Source: Sipunculus nudus | Lineage: Eukaryota > Annelida > Sipuncula > Golfingiida > Sipunculidae | Assembly: GCA_026874595.1 (NCBI GenBank) | Contig: CM049316.1 | Coordinates: forward strand, 66,984,676-67,048,675 | Direction: 5' to 3' | Length of the DNA stretch: 64,000 nt | In this document: piece by piece, positions 21,196 through 33,960 of the stretch | How positions within the stretch are numbered: the stretch's first letter is position 1 | Layout of the letters: each line of letters begins with the position of its first letter | Program-made: the position numbers and the translations under genes | Notes under the pieces: model-generated | Database searches by the model: none | Seen by the model: only the letters and a program-made list of their open reading frames with translations | Told to the model about the DNA's origin: nothing

Positions 21196-21837
21196 TGAAA
21201 TGGTCGCACAGAGAGCCGTAATTTAGTTATGTAATTGCCGCGAGGTTGTAGCGCCTGTTCTTAGCGTTGCAACACAGCAAGCGTAAGTTTCATGACTCTG
21301 GTAGTGGGAGGAATTATGTTTAAACCATTGCATCGACTGGGCCAGTCTAGTTCTCTAAGCGAACTTCTTTATTGATAAATGTTATAATAGATCTCTGAGA
21401 TCTTGACCACTTAGTGTACTCTGAATACCTGCCCATAGCAAGACTGTGAGAGAACATTCCCCATATAAATAAATTAGTTCCTCTTCCATTTTGCAAAAAG
21501 TATATTTACTTGAATTAATAATAATGAATGTACAGAAGTGGATTCAAAGTCACTTTACTGTGTGGAATGTAATATTGAAATATACGTAGCTTTGCTGATA
21601 TTGTAGTGAATTAAGTCTTAGAGAATCCCTCCTATAAAAATATCCTTTTAAACTTAAAATTAGGTCACTATGACCTATATTCTCCGAGTTATTTGCGTGT
21701 TTTACACACGACAACAAAATAAAATTTTGTAAGAAAATATATTGCAATAAAAAGCTCCAGAATCCCAATAATTAACACATGGATTGTCATGAATCTTGCT
21801 GGTTTCAGGACTGGTTTCGTTGAATGCTAAAGACTGT
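21196..21837. repeat. 642-bp tandem duplication, copy 1
   Basis: Copy 1 begins at TGAAATGGTCGCACAGAG and is followed directly by copy 2 at 21838. By eye the copies differ only by a C/T change (GAATACCTGCCC versus GAATACTTGCCC). A 72-codon minus frame is duplicated in both but has no recognisable motif. Confidence 0.97.
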
Positions 21838-22479
21838 TGAAATGGTCGCACAGAGAGCCGTAATTTAGTTATGTAATTGCCGCGAGGTTGTAGCGCCTGT
21901 TCTTAGCGTTGCAACACAGCAAGCGTAAGTTTCATGACTCTGGTAGTGGGAGGAATTATGTTTAAACCATTGCATCGACTGGGCCAGTCTAGTTCTCTAA
22001 GCGAACTTCTTTATTGATAAATGTTATAATAGATCTCTGAGATCTTGACCACTTAGTGTACTCTGAATACTTGCCCATAGCAAGACTGTGAGAGAACATT
22101 CCCCATATAAATAAATTAGTTCCTCTTCCATTTTGCAAAAAGTATATTTACTTGAATTAATAATAATGAATGTACAGAAGTGGATTCAAAGTCACTTTAC
22201 TGTGTGGAATGTAATATTGAAATATACGTAGCTTTGCTGATATTGTAGTGAATTAAGTCTTAGAGAATCCCTCCTATAAAAATATCCTTTTAAACTTAAA
22301 ATTAGGTCACTATGACCTATATTCTCCGAGTTATTTGCGTGTTTTACACACGACAACAAAATAAAATTTTGTAAGAAAATATATTGCAATAAAAAGCTCC
22401 AGAATCCCAATAATTAACACATGGATTGTCATGAATCTTGCTGGTTTCAGGACTGGTTTCGTTGAATGCTAAAGACTGT
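21838..22479. repeat. 642-bp tandem duplication, copy 2
   Basis: Second copy, in direct orientation with no spacer. Near-identity implies very recent duplication or an assembly artefact. Confidence 0.97.
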
Positions 22480-22619
22480 TGAAATTTCCTGTATTCTTTT
22501 CATTTTTTATTTGCATTTCAACTGTAGTTTTGAAACAGCCAAATTACAATAGTTGCATCATTTAATTAGCTGAAGGTCAATCTAATGGCATAAGATCTAG
22601 AATGCTTATTGATAATGAC

Positions 22620-22915
22620 TCGTTTCACCAGTTATTGAAGAGATGTGGCGCCACTTGTATATCCCCTTATTTTCAACCAGTTTTCTTTCGCTCTATTTTG
22701 AGTCCTGTCGTTTTTTTTATTGATCATGATCAGTTTTATCTGCTGAAGACTGATTTTCACACAATTCTTCTTGTATTTCCGAGATAATCAAATGACTATA
22801 CTTGCATATCTTTCTCAACTGTGCTTTTATATAGTGTCTTGAAACCTCTGTTTACATTGATGACTAGTGTCATCAGTTCCTGAAGACGGATGGCGCCACC
22901 TGTATTTTTTTCTAT
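22620..22915. repeat. Two GGCGCC-dyad repeat units about 248 bp apart
   Basis: CAGTTATTGAAGAGATGTGGCGCCAC (near 22629) and CAGTTCCTGAAGACGGATGGCGCCACC (near 22875) are diverged copies of one unit, again centred on a GGCGCC dyad. Confidence 0.6.
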
Positions 22916-22919
22916 TTAA

Positions 22920-25715
22920 CACAGATCTTTTAGACCATCAAATGAGAGCAATAGTAACCTAACCCCTCCCTATAGATCCACATTAGATCCATAACCTCGT
23001 GCTAGTCAGCGGAGCGACAGTGGAGTTTCAGTTATATTTTACATAACATTAAACATTATGGGTGAATACAGATAATTTAAGATCAATAAAAAGTTTTTGA
23101 GCCCTAATACTTGGCTTATAAGCCAAATAAGTGGCTAACAGGGGGGACTGCAGGTACTCTAATGGAGTTCGGTATTGTATGGGCACAGAATGAATAAGAT
23201 ATAGTGAATAATTATGGATGATAATGATCTAGCGATGTGCTTTCCTTGATTTTAAGATACGCCCTAAAAAGACAAGTAAATCATAAAAAAACTATAAATA
23301 TGCATCCGTGAGAATGCAGGCCTCCGCCGTGTGGGTGGTCCTTAATGTGGGGAATACCGCAACCCGTGTTTTCACTCATTCAGTCAATATTCCCATGTTC
23401 AACTTGGCATATGTGACTGCATATTTCTGGAAGTCCTTCCTAGGTCCGGAGCATGAGCCGGACCCACACCAAAATCTAATCCATTCTTCAATGGTCTATT
23501 CCCGAAGTGCCCTGAAAATGTCATGGGATTCCGCTCAAGATTGCATGAGTTATGCATGCTGTGAACAAACACACACACACTTACGGTAATAAATGCATAC
23601 CCTTCTGGTGGAAGCAATTTAGTATTCTAAGTGTAAGTACATGTTGTACACCAGAGCTATCAGTCAAATGATCCCGTATTCTCAGTAAATCAGAGCCGCA
23701 AGTGAATAGTTGTGACGTAATGGTGTGTGTGCTGGGCTCGTGACAGCATGTTTAGGTCATCACATATATCAACCTATAACCCCCTTACCTTACTTAGATT
23801 GGAGGAATCCCCTGGTCTCAGAGACACAATAGTTGGTAATTTACAATGAGTTTTCATTAGTGCCAGATAATATTGAGTAATTACCCGTATAAAATATTAA
23901 ACCCCTAAATAATGTCTGACGGGGAACCTTTTAATTAAACTTGATATATAGAAACTGTTGTCTGGGATACACAACTTATTGCCGTATTTACGTCAAATTG
24001 TGGTCTGAGATAATTCAGGTATTGCAATATTCCAAGATTAATGAACTCGCTACCGGCCTTTATTGACGATGAATGGTGATGACGGATAGGGCCGTGGATC
24101 AGGTGCGACCGTAAAACTGATGCAGATATCCTAATACAACAAGGGACACGTGTTACATTTCCCTCGTTGGCTCATATTTGGTTCCATCCCAGGAATGCCC
24201 TTGGCCCAAGATACACGGCTAGGCAGTATACAATATCAAAATGTGGCAGACATCTGTATAACATAAAGATAATTTATTAAGCGTACCTGTGTTCTTCAGT
24301 ACCTATATACATGTTACCCAGTGACTATAGTGTTGGTTTGATATTCGCGAGTTATTTATTATTTTTTTTTTTTTTTGCGATTTTAATTTTCGTGGTCTTA
24401 CCATGTAGTACCCTGTACATAGCTATATCGGTCATATCAGGGATTACATCAAAAGCGCGCTAAATCCTCGTCTGGATATAGTCCCCAAGAGCAAAGTACT
24501 ATGAAAGATCTGATATTAATGTCAATGAATATATGATTTACAGGTAACATAACATATACGTCATAATTTATATAACATATAAAACGTACAGGTGTATAGT
24601 TGCCAGGAATACAAATATACATAAAATGCAAATGAGGATAGATTATATATGACCGTTCACCTGTGTATATGAGGTATATCATTTTCAGGAAGGTTTCGTT
24701 TTCGCGACAATTTCCCTATCGCAAATATCCCGAATTAAAACCCCTCGCGAATATGAAGCCAATCACAACATTTCCCAATTCGCGACGAAACCTAAATATA
24801 CTCTAAAGGCCACGACGCTGCTGTTTAGGGACTGCGTTTTAACAAAAATCATTTCCCCATATACACATAAATTGTTTTATTATAAGGGTTCATTGAATTA
24901 TAATATGCATTTTCAACGTCTGAAGTCCACAACGTAACAATTATTGTCAAAGGGAATTAATTGCCCCTACCTGAACCGTCAAGTCTGTTCATTTTGCCTC
25001 ACTAACAATCACTAATTGTTATATTTTTAATCTTAATGCCAGTGTCTGTAACTGTTCTGTTATTACACACAAATCATGTATATTTAAGGAATACAGGTTC
25101 CGGGGAACTCAGGTATTGAGGAACATATCTGACACTAAAATCGAACACAGATTTTGGTTTATCTTTTATTTAATGTGCGGGTACAAGCTTGTAACAAGAA
25201 TTTCAATGGGAATCCAAAATAAACCGAAAAAGTGGTAAGGCATATATTTGGCCTTATCGCCTCCGACACTCCTGATAAAGCGTGGCGTACCCTGTTGGTG
25301 CAGAGTTCTACTTAATCGACAAAGCCAGCAGTGTATAGGTTATTTTTTTAAATATGGGAATCCTTATACGGTCCTATTTCGTGTGTTTGGGGGGGGGTAG
25401 GGTAAGAAGACATTTTTCGGAAGTGGGGGACACAGTACCTTTGTCCCACTCAATATTTATGGATTTATAACACAATAAAATTCGAGATAATTCCATCCAA
25501 CTTTTTTTGGTTTCGTGATATTTAACTGAGTAATATTTCGATTATGCTTTTCGTATTGAGAGAAATTGGTTTATTGTTTGTCAACTGCCTCATTAAATTG
25601 ACGTAAATGTTAGCCCATGATACATTACGTTTATAAATGTATGTTATGTAAGTTATGAATAATGTACATGTTATAATGCATATTTTATTATATAAATTAT
25701 TAATAAATACAAGGC
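22920..25715. other. AT-rich stretch, no supported gene
   Basis: Contains a short AC repeat near 23570, a poly-T near 24362 and a G-run near 25390. Open frames at 23308-23617, 24449-24682 and 25522-25860 show no recognisable family. Confidence 0.4.
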
Positions 25716-25720
25716 AAATA

Positions 25721-27952
25721 CAGTAGAGCGCCATTTTTCCGAAAGTGTCGGGGGACAAGCTTTTTGTTCGTAAATACGAACTTTCGGAAGAGTGGACAAG
25801 GGTCTCGCGGAAAGTTCGTAGGCAGGGTTGGCAAGTTTTAGGCATGAAGGTTTTAACCATAGGTTATAATCTGGTTAAAACCGCCCCGCCTAAAACAGGT
25901 TTTAGGCAGGTTTTAGGCACCAAAAGTGCCCAAAACCTATATTTGTTTACATTTTTTACTTAAAGATCTGTAAAACTACCATACTGGCTGGGGTGAAGCA
26001 GTCACAAGGCTTTGCTGGGCTTCTGGAAGCTATCAAGTATTAGAAATGCATGATTTCCTGTTGGCTGGTACCATGCAGTCTTCAAAGAGCCTGTATAGGT
26101 GTCTGAACATGAGACCATGTTTGTGTGGCACATAGTTTTATTGGCCAAAGTAATGACATTATCAGGACCTTTTGGGTTTCCTGATGAGTGCCCAGCTACC
26201 TTGAATGATGTAATACAGCCTCCAGTTTGCCCTTGTAAGACAGGGTATCACTATCAGAGGGGAGGACTACTTGATTAGACAAGTTAATTACAATTTATCA
26301 GGGTGATGGGGTCATAAGACCCAATGGTCATAAGTCCTACTACTGTGTCCTAATAGATGTTCATGTCAACTTTCATACATGACTAGGAGGATGCAATCAA
26401 AGCCCTTGCCCTGAAGACTGTTCTTGAGCAAACATTTTACTGAGTGATGCAGTCAGTGCCCCTCAGGCCTTCAGGTTTAACACAGCCCCTGAGTAATTAT
26501 GAATATTCTGTGGTTTGCAACATATTCATTGCAAAATATTTTCACATTTTCAGTTTTATACTAATTATAGTGTTTAATGAGGGTTCCATTTTTACAATTT
26601 CATCATACAATTAACAGAGTATATCCATCATTATATAGAAGATACGTATGTGCACAAAATCTTAAAATTTGACAAGGGATGACCTAGCTAAGGGAATAAA
26701 CAAATAGTGGAAATTCTTGTTCATTATCAGATATTATCATATTTTTAGTTTTATGGCTAGCATAAAAGATATGTAATAATTTATAAATCCAATCCAATGC
26801 TTTTTGCCATTGAAGCTACAGGCATACAAAATAAACATGTTATGTTAGTGAAGCTACAGTATAAAGAACTATTCATCAGTGTAAATGGAACAACATTTTA
26901 AATCCAGGAAAACTTCTTTTCCATTTATCACAAAATTTAATCCCTTGTGATCAAAAAGCCAATAAAAGATTCTGGTTATAAGCTTAAAGTAAGAGCATTT
27001 TTTTATAAATTGGCAGTAATGGAGGTAGGAGAGTCGGAGAACTGTGTTCATAAGGAAATCCCTGAAGTAGTGTTGAATTCATTTGTTGCTTTTTTTTGTG
27101 TCATGGTTTAATTTGTTTAGTTTGAATAAAATGATCCTCAATTATAATTTGTTGAGCATATTTCTTTAATGCATTTAGATGTTTAACAATAAAACATAGT
27201 TAAACTAAAAGTCATAGGTAAGGGTAAATAAGGTTTTAGGCAGTTAAAGGCAGTTTTAGGCAGGTTATAACCTATTTTAGGCAGTTAAAGGCATGTTTTA
27301 GGCTCTGCCCTGCCGAAAACAGGTTTTGGGCAGCCTAAAACCCAACCCTGTTCGTAGGTCAGTTAATCATTAACTTAATGCCACTTTACCCGCGGAAAAC
27401 GGTGTTTCTGTTCGATCTACGTAAATGAAGACCGGGACATATAAAAGATATTGGATTCATTGCTGAGCATATTTGCTAAAGATCTGTCTAACCTGCTTTT
27501 TTATGATGCGTGCGTGCCCTCTTTCCATCAAATTAACCGGAGGGAAAGGTCAAATGACATCGCCATTTGTAAAACTGCTCAGTTATTTGGCCTGACATCC
27601 TATCCCAAGCCGATGAACGATTCTTGTTTGAGTACAAACGAGATGTGGTTGATAACACACAAGTGCTCTTACATAAACTGCTCAGTCGCTTGCTAAGGGT
27701 ACAGGGAGTCGAGCGTTGCGGGGCTATCTGTAATTTTCACACCTTTGTCCCGGCGACAACATCCGCCCGAACTTATTAATTAGGGTCAGCACTGGGCTTA
27801 AACACATGACTGCAAGCCTTCTGACTCGTAATAACAAATATTCATTGTAGGTATATACATACTTGAAATATATTTCGGAAATACAAATAAATTTTCCGTA
27901 CCCCATTTTAATTTTCGGAAAAACGAATTTCCGGAAATTCGGCGCTCTACTG
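25721..27952. mobile_element. TIR element with TA target duplication (outer element)
   Basis: The left end CAGTAGAGCGCCATTTTTCC is matched by the right end, whose reverse complement is CAGTAGAGCGCCGAATTTCC. TA flanks both sides (25719-25720 and 27953-27954). This fits a Tc1/mariner/pogo-type cut-and-paste element. Outside the nested hAT only about 0.7 kb remains, with no transposase; the 81-codon frame at 27451-27696 is unrecognised. Confidence 0.8.
25823..27350. mobile_element. Nested hAT-type element with perfect 8-bp target duplication
   Basis: Starts CAGGGTTGGCAAGTTTTAGGC and ends GCCTAAAACCCAACCCTG. Direct repeats TTCGTAGG flank it exactly (25815-25822 and 27351-27358). hAT termini often begin CAGGGTTG and make 8-bp duplications. 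Both ends carry clustered GTTTTAGGCAG subterminal repeats. No hAT transposase is seen in its 1.5 kb, so it is non-autonomous. Confidence 0.9.
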
Positions 27953-27959
27953 TATGTCC

Positions 27960-28716
27960 GTGTACTTAGATTAATACGCGAAGGGCGAGAAGAAAATTAT
28001 GAATTTCCTAGAAGGATTTTGTTCTGGGTGTCATAACGTGAAAAGGGGAGTACGTGTACTCATTTGTATGTTTTAGATTCCGTGGTCCTTTACGTGCATG
28101 AGGAGTGGTGATCAATAACAGGATTAGTATTGACGATGATGACGACTACTGTGTCGATGATAATGGTAGTAGTAGTTGGTAGTAGTAGTGGTAGTAGTAG
28201 TAGTATGGTCATTTATCCCCAGCACAAATTGCTGATACGGGAGCTGAGTCCAGGAGAAGAATGGCCTGAGATAGCTGCAAGGAGAATGACGAACAGTGAC
28301 AATCGACCTGTGTAGTGCCGCCATCTAGTAGCTGTGGTATGCACCAAAAGTAATGATAACACCCTTTTTCATGTCGCAAGCTGTCTTTTGACTAATAATA
28401 ATAATAATAATAATAATAGCAATAACAATATTACTATTATTGTTATTACTATTTGTAGTAGCAGAAGCAGTAATAGTGGCAGAGTAATAGTAATATCTCC
28501 CATTGGAAATAGTTTGATTTTTATTTTGCTTATTAGAAATACTTAATAATTATAATGATGTTATAATTTCATTTTTCTCTTCTTAGTAATCAGTAAAGCA
28601 TATATGAAAATTACAACGTGTACAAAAAGGTCATGGAAAACAAATGGATAAACAGAGTTTGTCAATTTAAAACCCTCGAGGGTCATGTGCAAATTCTGCT
28701 TTCTGGTAGAATATTT

Positions 28717-28763
<47 letters not shown>

Positions 28764-28785
28764 CAAATATATAAAATGGTATTTC
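27960..28785. repeat. Microsatellite-rich stretch
   Basis: (GTA)n-like tracts at 28163-28206, (TAA)n at 28391-28418 followed by related AAT/ATT runs, and (TA)n at 28722-28760. No gene is supported; frames here translate the simple repeats. Confidence 0.8.
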
Positions 28786-28788
28786 CAA

Positions 28789-29320
28789 AATAAGATAAGA
28801 TAAGATAACATTTATTAGCCTTCAGTTCCGGGAATTTGTCGTTGACTTGCAATTCATTACATAAAAATAAATAAGTAAATAGATAGATACATAAAATAAT
28901 ACATAAAAATATATAAAAATAACACATAACATACTGACTATGCATGTAAAAATAAGCATGTAAAAACGATAAAACAGATAATTCTGCAGGTTAAACACAT
29001 AATTCAAAACATTAAATAGGCCTATCTAAGACGGTTGCAAGTTAAAAAGTTTAATACTGTATGGCACGAGAGATTTTTTAAAACGAGTTGTTCTGCAGAA
29101 TATTGTATATAGGCGTTTACCTGAAGGTAAAAAACGGAACTCTGAACGTAGGGGATGTGTTGTGTCATTCATGACCTTTGATATGAAGGCCATTGTTTTG
29201 GTTTTACAGATTTCCTGGTGTGTGGCAAGAGAAGTACTAGTTATTCTTCAATTCTCTTCCTCGAATTATTTAACTGTTTCTTTAGCTTATCAGATATATT
29301 TGTAAACCATGTTGATTAAA
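28789..29320 (-). pseudogene. LINE 3' end: ORF2 C-terminus, 3' UTR and (TTATC)n tail
   Basis: On the minus strand, about 29320-29026 encodes the end of a CR1/L2-like ORF2. It includes FISKVMNDTTHPLRSEFRFL, PSGKRLYTIFCRTTRFKKS and LVPYSIKLFNL, then a stop at 29028-29026. About 220 bp of AT-rich 3' UTR and a terminal (TTATC)n tail at 28789-28808 follow. The upstream part decays within about 100 bp into other frames, so this is a 5'-truncated, dead copy. Confidence 0.75.
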
Positions 29321-29760
29321 AGGTGCATATCATGTTCAGGTGTTAGGTTAAAATAAAGGGATAATCACGCACACAATAATGTGAAGAATATTTAACCGTC
29401 TGAAAAAAAAACATATAGTCTTCAATGTGATGTGTCGAGGTTTAAAAATAAACGGCACGTTTTATGACAATTGACTACTACCAAGTGAATGTCGAAAGCA
29501 GGCGTCATGTGAAGCCACGGCTTGACCTTTCATGGGCTCCAGTCAGGTTACTGCAATAATATAATGGAAAATCGTTTACCACTACAGGGGCTCAGGTCGG
29601 AAACAACACCAACATGAAACAGACAATGATGGCCCATATGTAGGTATAATACAAGTATATTAAATTTAGACCAAAGACCCAGTTAATTTCGCCTATGTAC
29701 AGTGACAATAATTTGCAGAAAACCCAGTTGGGCCTCCCGAAACACCCCGCAATTATTGCC
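29320..29760. other. Intergenic, no feature recognised
   Basis: AT-rich sequence between a LINE remnant and the putative CTCF promoter. Confidence 0.4.
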
Positions 29761-30440
29761 CACGCATGCGCAGTGGCACTTTGACGCAATCCAGCAACGC
29801 CATCCTGTGTCGAAATCTGCAACTCAGGTAGGCCAAGTGCCTCTATATTTAAATATTAAAACTAAATCTAGTTCACATCTTAAACTAGCAAAGCTTGCAA
29901 AAGTCTTTTTCCAGATTTAATAGGCTGATAATTCTGAAAACCGGGCTTGACATCGCTTAGAATAAAAATATGTCTTTCCCGGGTTGGCCATTCATTGTTC
30001 CGTGTTTAGCCGGGGCCGGCCATTTCTCAAAAAGTCTTTTCACTTTGAAGGAAATTTCCTGCAAAACCTCGCAGGAAATAGCGTAAATATCCAAAGGCTT
30101 TAACAATTGAGTACTGTAGTCGAGTTCAGGTGAGTAAATTCAGTGCTGACGTTGGCAGATTTGAACAGAAATCCTCTCGCAAATCGGGAAGGTTTATGGG
30201 CGCGTGTTTCCTCAACCTCAAGTTATGGCTGCCAAGTGGGGACAGGGGGCGCACGTTGAAATTGGCCATGGGGGCGCCAGTGCCGACATATTCACCAGTG
30301 ACACCTGGGGTCTTTTTATTGCACATCATTCTTCCCACCAAATGCTGCAACCCTGGACCGAAATCCCTAGGGGTCGGGAATTGGGCGATATGTGGCCCCT
30401 GGGTACGGGAATAGGGCGGCTTTCACAAAATGGCGGATAC
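29760..30440 (+). promoter_or_regulatory. CTCF: Putative CTCF promoter and non-coding first exon (copy A)
   Basis: CACGCATGCGCA at 29761-29772 matches the NRF1 consensus at 11 of 12 positions. GC and CpG content rise through 30000-30480 relative to flanks. A strong donor CAG|GTGAGT lies at 30129/30130 and could end a 5' UTR exon spliced to the acceptor at 51153, just before the CTCF ATG. AAAATGGCGGA at 30427-30437 resembles a YY1 site, common downstream of animal housekeeping promoters. The open frames here begin at non-ATG codons and look spurious. Assignment to CTCF is inference from order and orientation. Confidence 0.4.
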
Positions 30441-32975
30441 AGAGCCTTGCATTCGATCGACATGTTGGGTCACGCTGTCTGGCTCACACCATCATAGACA
30501 AATGGGTCGGTGTGGCTTCAGCCAGTTCCAATTTATTTTACTCAGTACATTTGTTGTGTTTTTATTTAAACTTATTTTTTTCTCTGAATAAAATAATATT
30601 ATTTTGTTTTAAAATATATTTAACCTATTTGTATATTATTTTAGTTTAGCTTCATGTGTCTAAGCCAGGCCAACAGACCCCCTGTTTTCTTTCCTCTTTA
30701 TTAAAATTAGAGAAAAGATTGTATTTTTCTATCATTGCATATTATTTCATATTATTTTTTTTTTTTAATATTTTTAAACACTGTCATATAGAGATATGTA
30801 GTTTTTTAAAATGAACCAGGCCAGCACAAAGACGTATATTGAACTGCTATATTGAACTCAGAAATTATAATATTTCATTTAATTTGTTAACCATTATCTG
30901 GTAAATTAAAAAATAAATCAGTATTTTAGAATTTGAGAATATAGTGTCATAGTCATTCTATATGAAAATAAATCTTTTCAATTACTAATAATATTGTAGA
31001 AATAATTTAACTAAGTAGAAACATTTCTGTTTAGTACATTTTTGTTTCATATTAGTTTTCTTGTTATTGAAAATATTCCAACTGGCCTTCCACCACTGAG
31101 ACTGCATTAGATTTGAAAATATTCACATTTCTGTTGTAAGTTGTATACAAATAGGAGATTCACACTAAGTAGATGTGACACTGACAGATCTAATAATTAA
31201 AGTTTAAACAACCACCAAGTTTTCACAGAACATTTCAAGTTGCATCATTTTTTTATATATATATATATATATATTAAAGGCAGTACCGCCTTATTTATCC
31301 TTTAAATTTTAATGTATGAGCTGTCACAATCTCCTACAAAGGCTCAATTAGGAACAGGTTTGGAGGTTTAAAATATTTTATCAATTTCTAGCTTGGTTGA
31401 CAAAATAATTTGATTTATATTTAATTTATAGATATAATACAATATTTTGAATGAAAAAGGCCATTTATTGTATCTTATTCTTCAATTTCAAAATTTAAAT
31501 GGTCACTGAAGTTTGTGAAATTTTGCAGGGATTATATATTTAAGTTAAATGTTAGTAAACCTTTTTTACCATCTTACACATGTTTAAAAGCAATCATAAG
31601 TCTGGCAAATAAATAAAAAAATAACATATATAATGTATGGCATTTTAATGCTGCACAGTCTTGTGTAAGTGGCGCAATATGGGATTCAGATTCTTTTTTT
31701 CATCTTGGATATAATTAAGTAGCCTATGTTGAGTTTGGTAGATGAGTAATTGAAAAATTGAAATTCCTAGATTGTGATGACATTCATGCTATCTTCATTT
31801 TGAACAGGATTTCAAATATTTAAAAGGTGACTGAGGAATACATTAAAATATCAAAACAATTATTCCTTGATTGTGATTACTTTCACACTATAGTTATTTA
31901 GAATGTAGCATTTCATTTTGAAAGATGGGCGACTCAACAAAAATAGTATAACCTAAAATTATGACAGCCAATGGCACCAATGGTTGCAATGGTTCTCTGG
32001 GATATGAGTCTAAGTGAGGAGTCCAAGCTAACTAGGGTCTAACAACAGTCTGTCTGTTATGCTGTATGTGCTTGGTGACCGCTGTTTGGCTGGTCATTTG
32101 CTTTTAGTTTTAAGTTTTGTTAAGTTTTCCACCTGTTACATGGTAACACACAATCCATTTTGTGAAATTTTATTCAGCAATATTACAGTAAATTGAAGTC
32201 AAGCTGAAAAAAAGTCAGAATTTTATTACCAAGCCTGTCTGGAAAGTCAACTTACATTATAATGAATTATGATTAATATTATGACTTTGTTGTTTTAATG
32301 TAATGATAGATTTTTTTCTATATTTTCACTAAACAGATTTATAAATAATAATCAGTATCCATTGGTCAACCAAATGAATTCAAAATTTTAGTTTTAAAAT
32401 TGTAGATGGATATTTAGGATAACTCAATGCTCATGGATGTAATTATTGGCAGGCCCTATAAAAAAAAAAGTATGGAACCTGGATGCAAACATTGCTGCTC
32501 TGGTCTTGCCATCAGTGCACTGTACCCGCTTGATCCGTTTGTCTCCAGGCACTACACCTGGTTAGATAAAGTTAAATTGGTATGTAGTGACCTTATAATC
32601 AAGGTCCAGGTCAAACGTTGGCCCGACCAAAGTCATTGCCTGCAAAATGGAAAAACAAGGTGCCCACTATAAATTTTCAGGTTTAAGTATTTTATATGAA
32701 AAGCAGTTGAATGGTACCATGAAAAAAGTGCTGGTTAAATTGAGATTGTAGGAAGGCTAGATTTCGCTGCATTATTTTATAAGATTTTGTTTTCAAACAT
32801 CCGTAATACTTTCAATTTTGGGAAACAGAGAGTGTACAGACATGATTTGATCACAGAAATCTTACATGTTTACTCTCAGGAGAAATTTGAGGAAATCAAA
32901 GAATTTCAGTTTCAGTAATATTTACTTATTTTTACCTCCATTCACTCATATTCTTGCATATATTAATATTATACT
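30440..32975. other. AT-rich intron/intergenic sequence (in both copies), no gene
   Basis: Low-complexity A/T-rich sequence with a (TA)n tract near 31253. The frame at 32427-32672 (81 codons) has no recognisable domain. Probably part of the first CTCF intron. Confidence 0.45.
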
Positions 32976-33462
32976 TGAAACCAGTTGGGCAATTCCACTG
33001 TGACGGACGTTACATTCAGAGAGACTTTTACCCATTTAAGTCACTCTCACAGTTAAAGCTGTCATTCAAGGAGCCTAAACTTATGTGTGTTAATAGCTCA
33101 GATCTGAGGCTGTATGATACAGGAAAGAAATGTGTCCAGATATATATGTGTCTTTCACCTACGACAAATGTCAGAATGTGACGGACGTTACATAAAAAAG
33201 ACACTGAAAAAATTCATCTGAATTTATTTCAAAATTCTCTGAATCTAAACAGTGGCACAAATTGATCTTTACCCCAGTATTAAAGGGGAACTATGTCACT
33301 TTATAAACAAATTAAAATATACCTTAAAATAATAGCCTGTTAGCAGGCAGCTTTAACACAGTTCAAAATTCTGTGTGACGGACGTTACGTGATGGACGTT
33401 ACATTTTGTCCAAAGGATGCAAGTGAAACTTCTATCAAAACTGTATTCTGAAAAAAAGGTTT

Positions 33463-33960
33463 AAGCACACTTTTTGATGACTTTGCCTTGTCTAGTAATT
33501 AATGTTTTGGATGCCAAGTTGGCATCTTCATCACAAACCTATCAAAATGATATATAAATTATATATTGCAAAGACTGCATTTAGAAGGTTTGTGATGAAG
33601 ATGCCAACATGGCATCCGAAACATTACTAGACATGGCAAAATCCCTTGTAATTCACAGGTTCACAATTTAATGCAGTAAAAAACACTAAATATCTAAGAA
33701 AATCCCAAATTTGAATGTCCTGATGATTCAAATCTGCTTTGAAGCATATTATACAAGGACAGCAAGGGAAAGACATCTCCAACCTAGTTTATGTTTAAGC
33801 ACACTTGTTGATGACTGCAGATTATTCAGTCTTTGCAATATATACATTTTATATCATTTTGATAAGTTTGTGATGAAGATGCAAACTTGGCATCCCATAA
33901 CATTACTTGATACTGCAAAATCCCTCGTAATTCACAGGTTCACAATTTAATACAGTAAAA
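33463..33960. repeat. Inverted and direct repeats inside the iteron element
   Basis: An inverted repeat pairs GGATGCCAAGTTGGCATCTT (near 33510) and CATCACAAACCT with AGGTTTGTGATGAAGATGCC (near 33586) and its continuation. The right arm and about 170 bp after it recur in direct orientation about 285 bp downstream (near 33870-33990), including AATTCACAGGTTCACAATTT and CCTGATGATTCAAA. Copy B carries the same at about +7685. Confidence 0.8.

Noticed and set aside
30130-30497. Open frames of 94-97 codons near the putative promoter, repeated in copy B
   Set aside because: The 94-codon frame starts at a GTG that is the splice donor itself; the frames overlap each other on both strands and no domain is visible. 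Their duplication reflects the 7.68-kb repeat.
33580-33640. Hammerhead-like string TGATGA, a 6-bp stem (GATGCC/GGCATC) and CGAAAC
   Set aside because: The first core base is G instead of C and no stem I partner follows a cleavage triplet; it is explained by the local inverted repeat.
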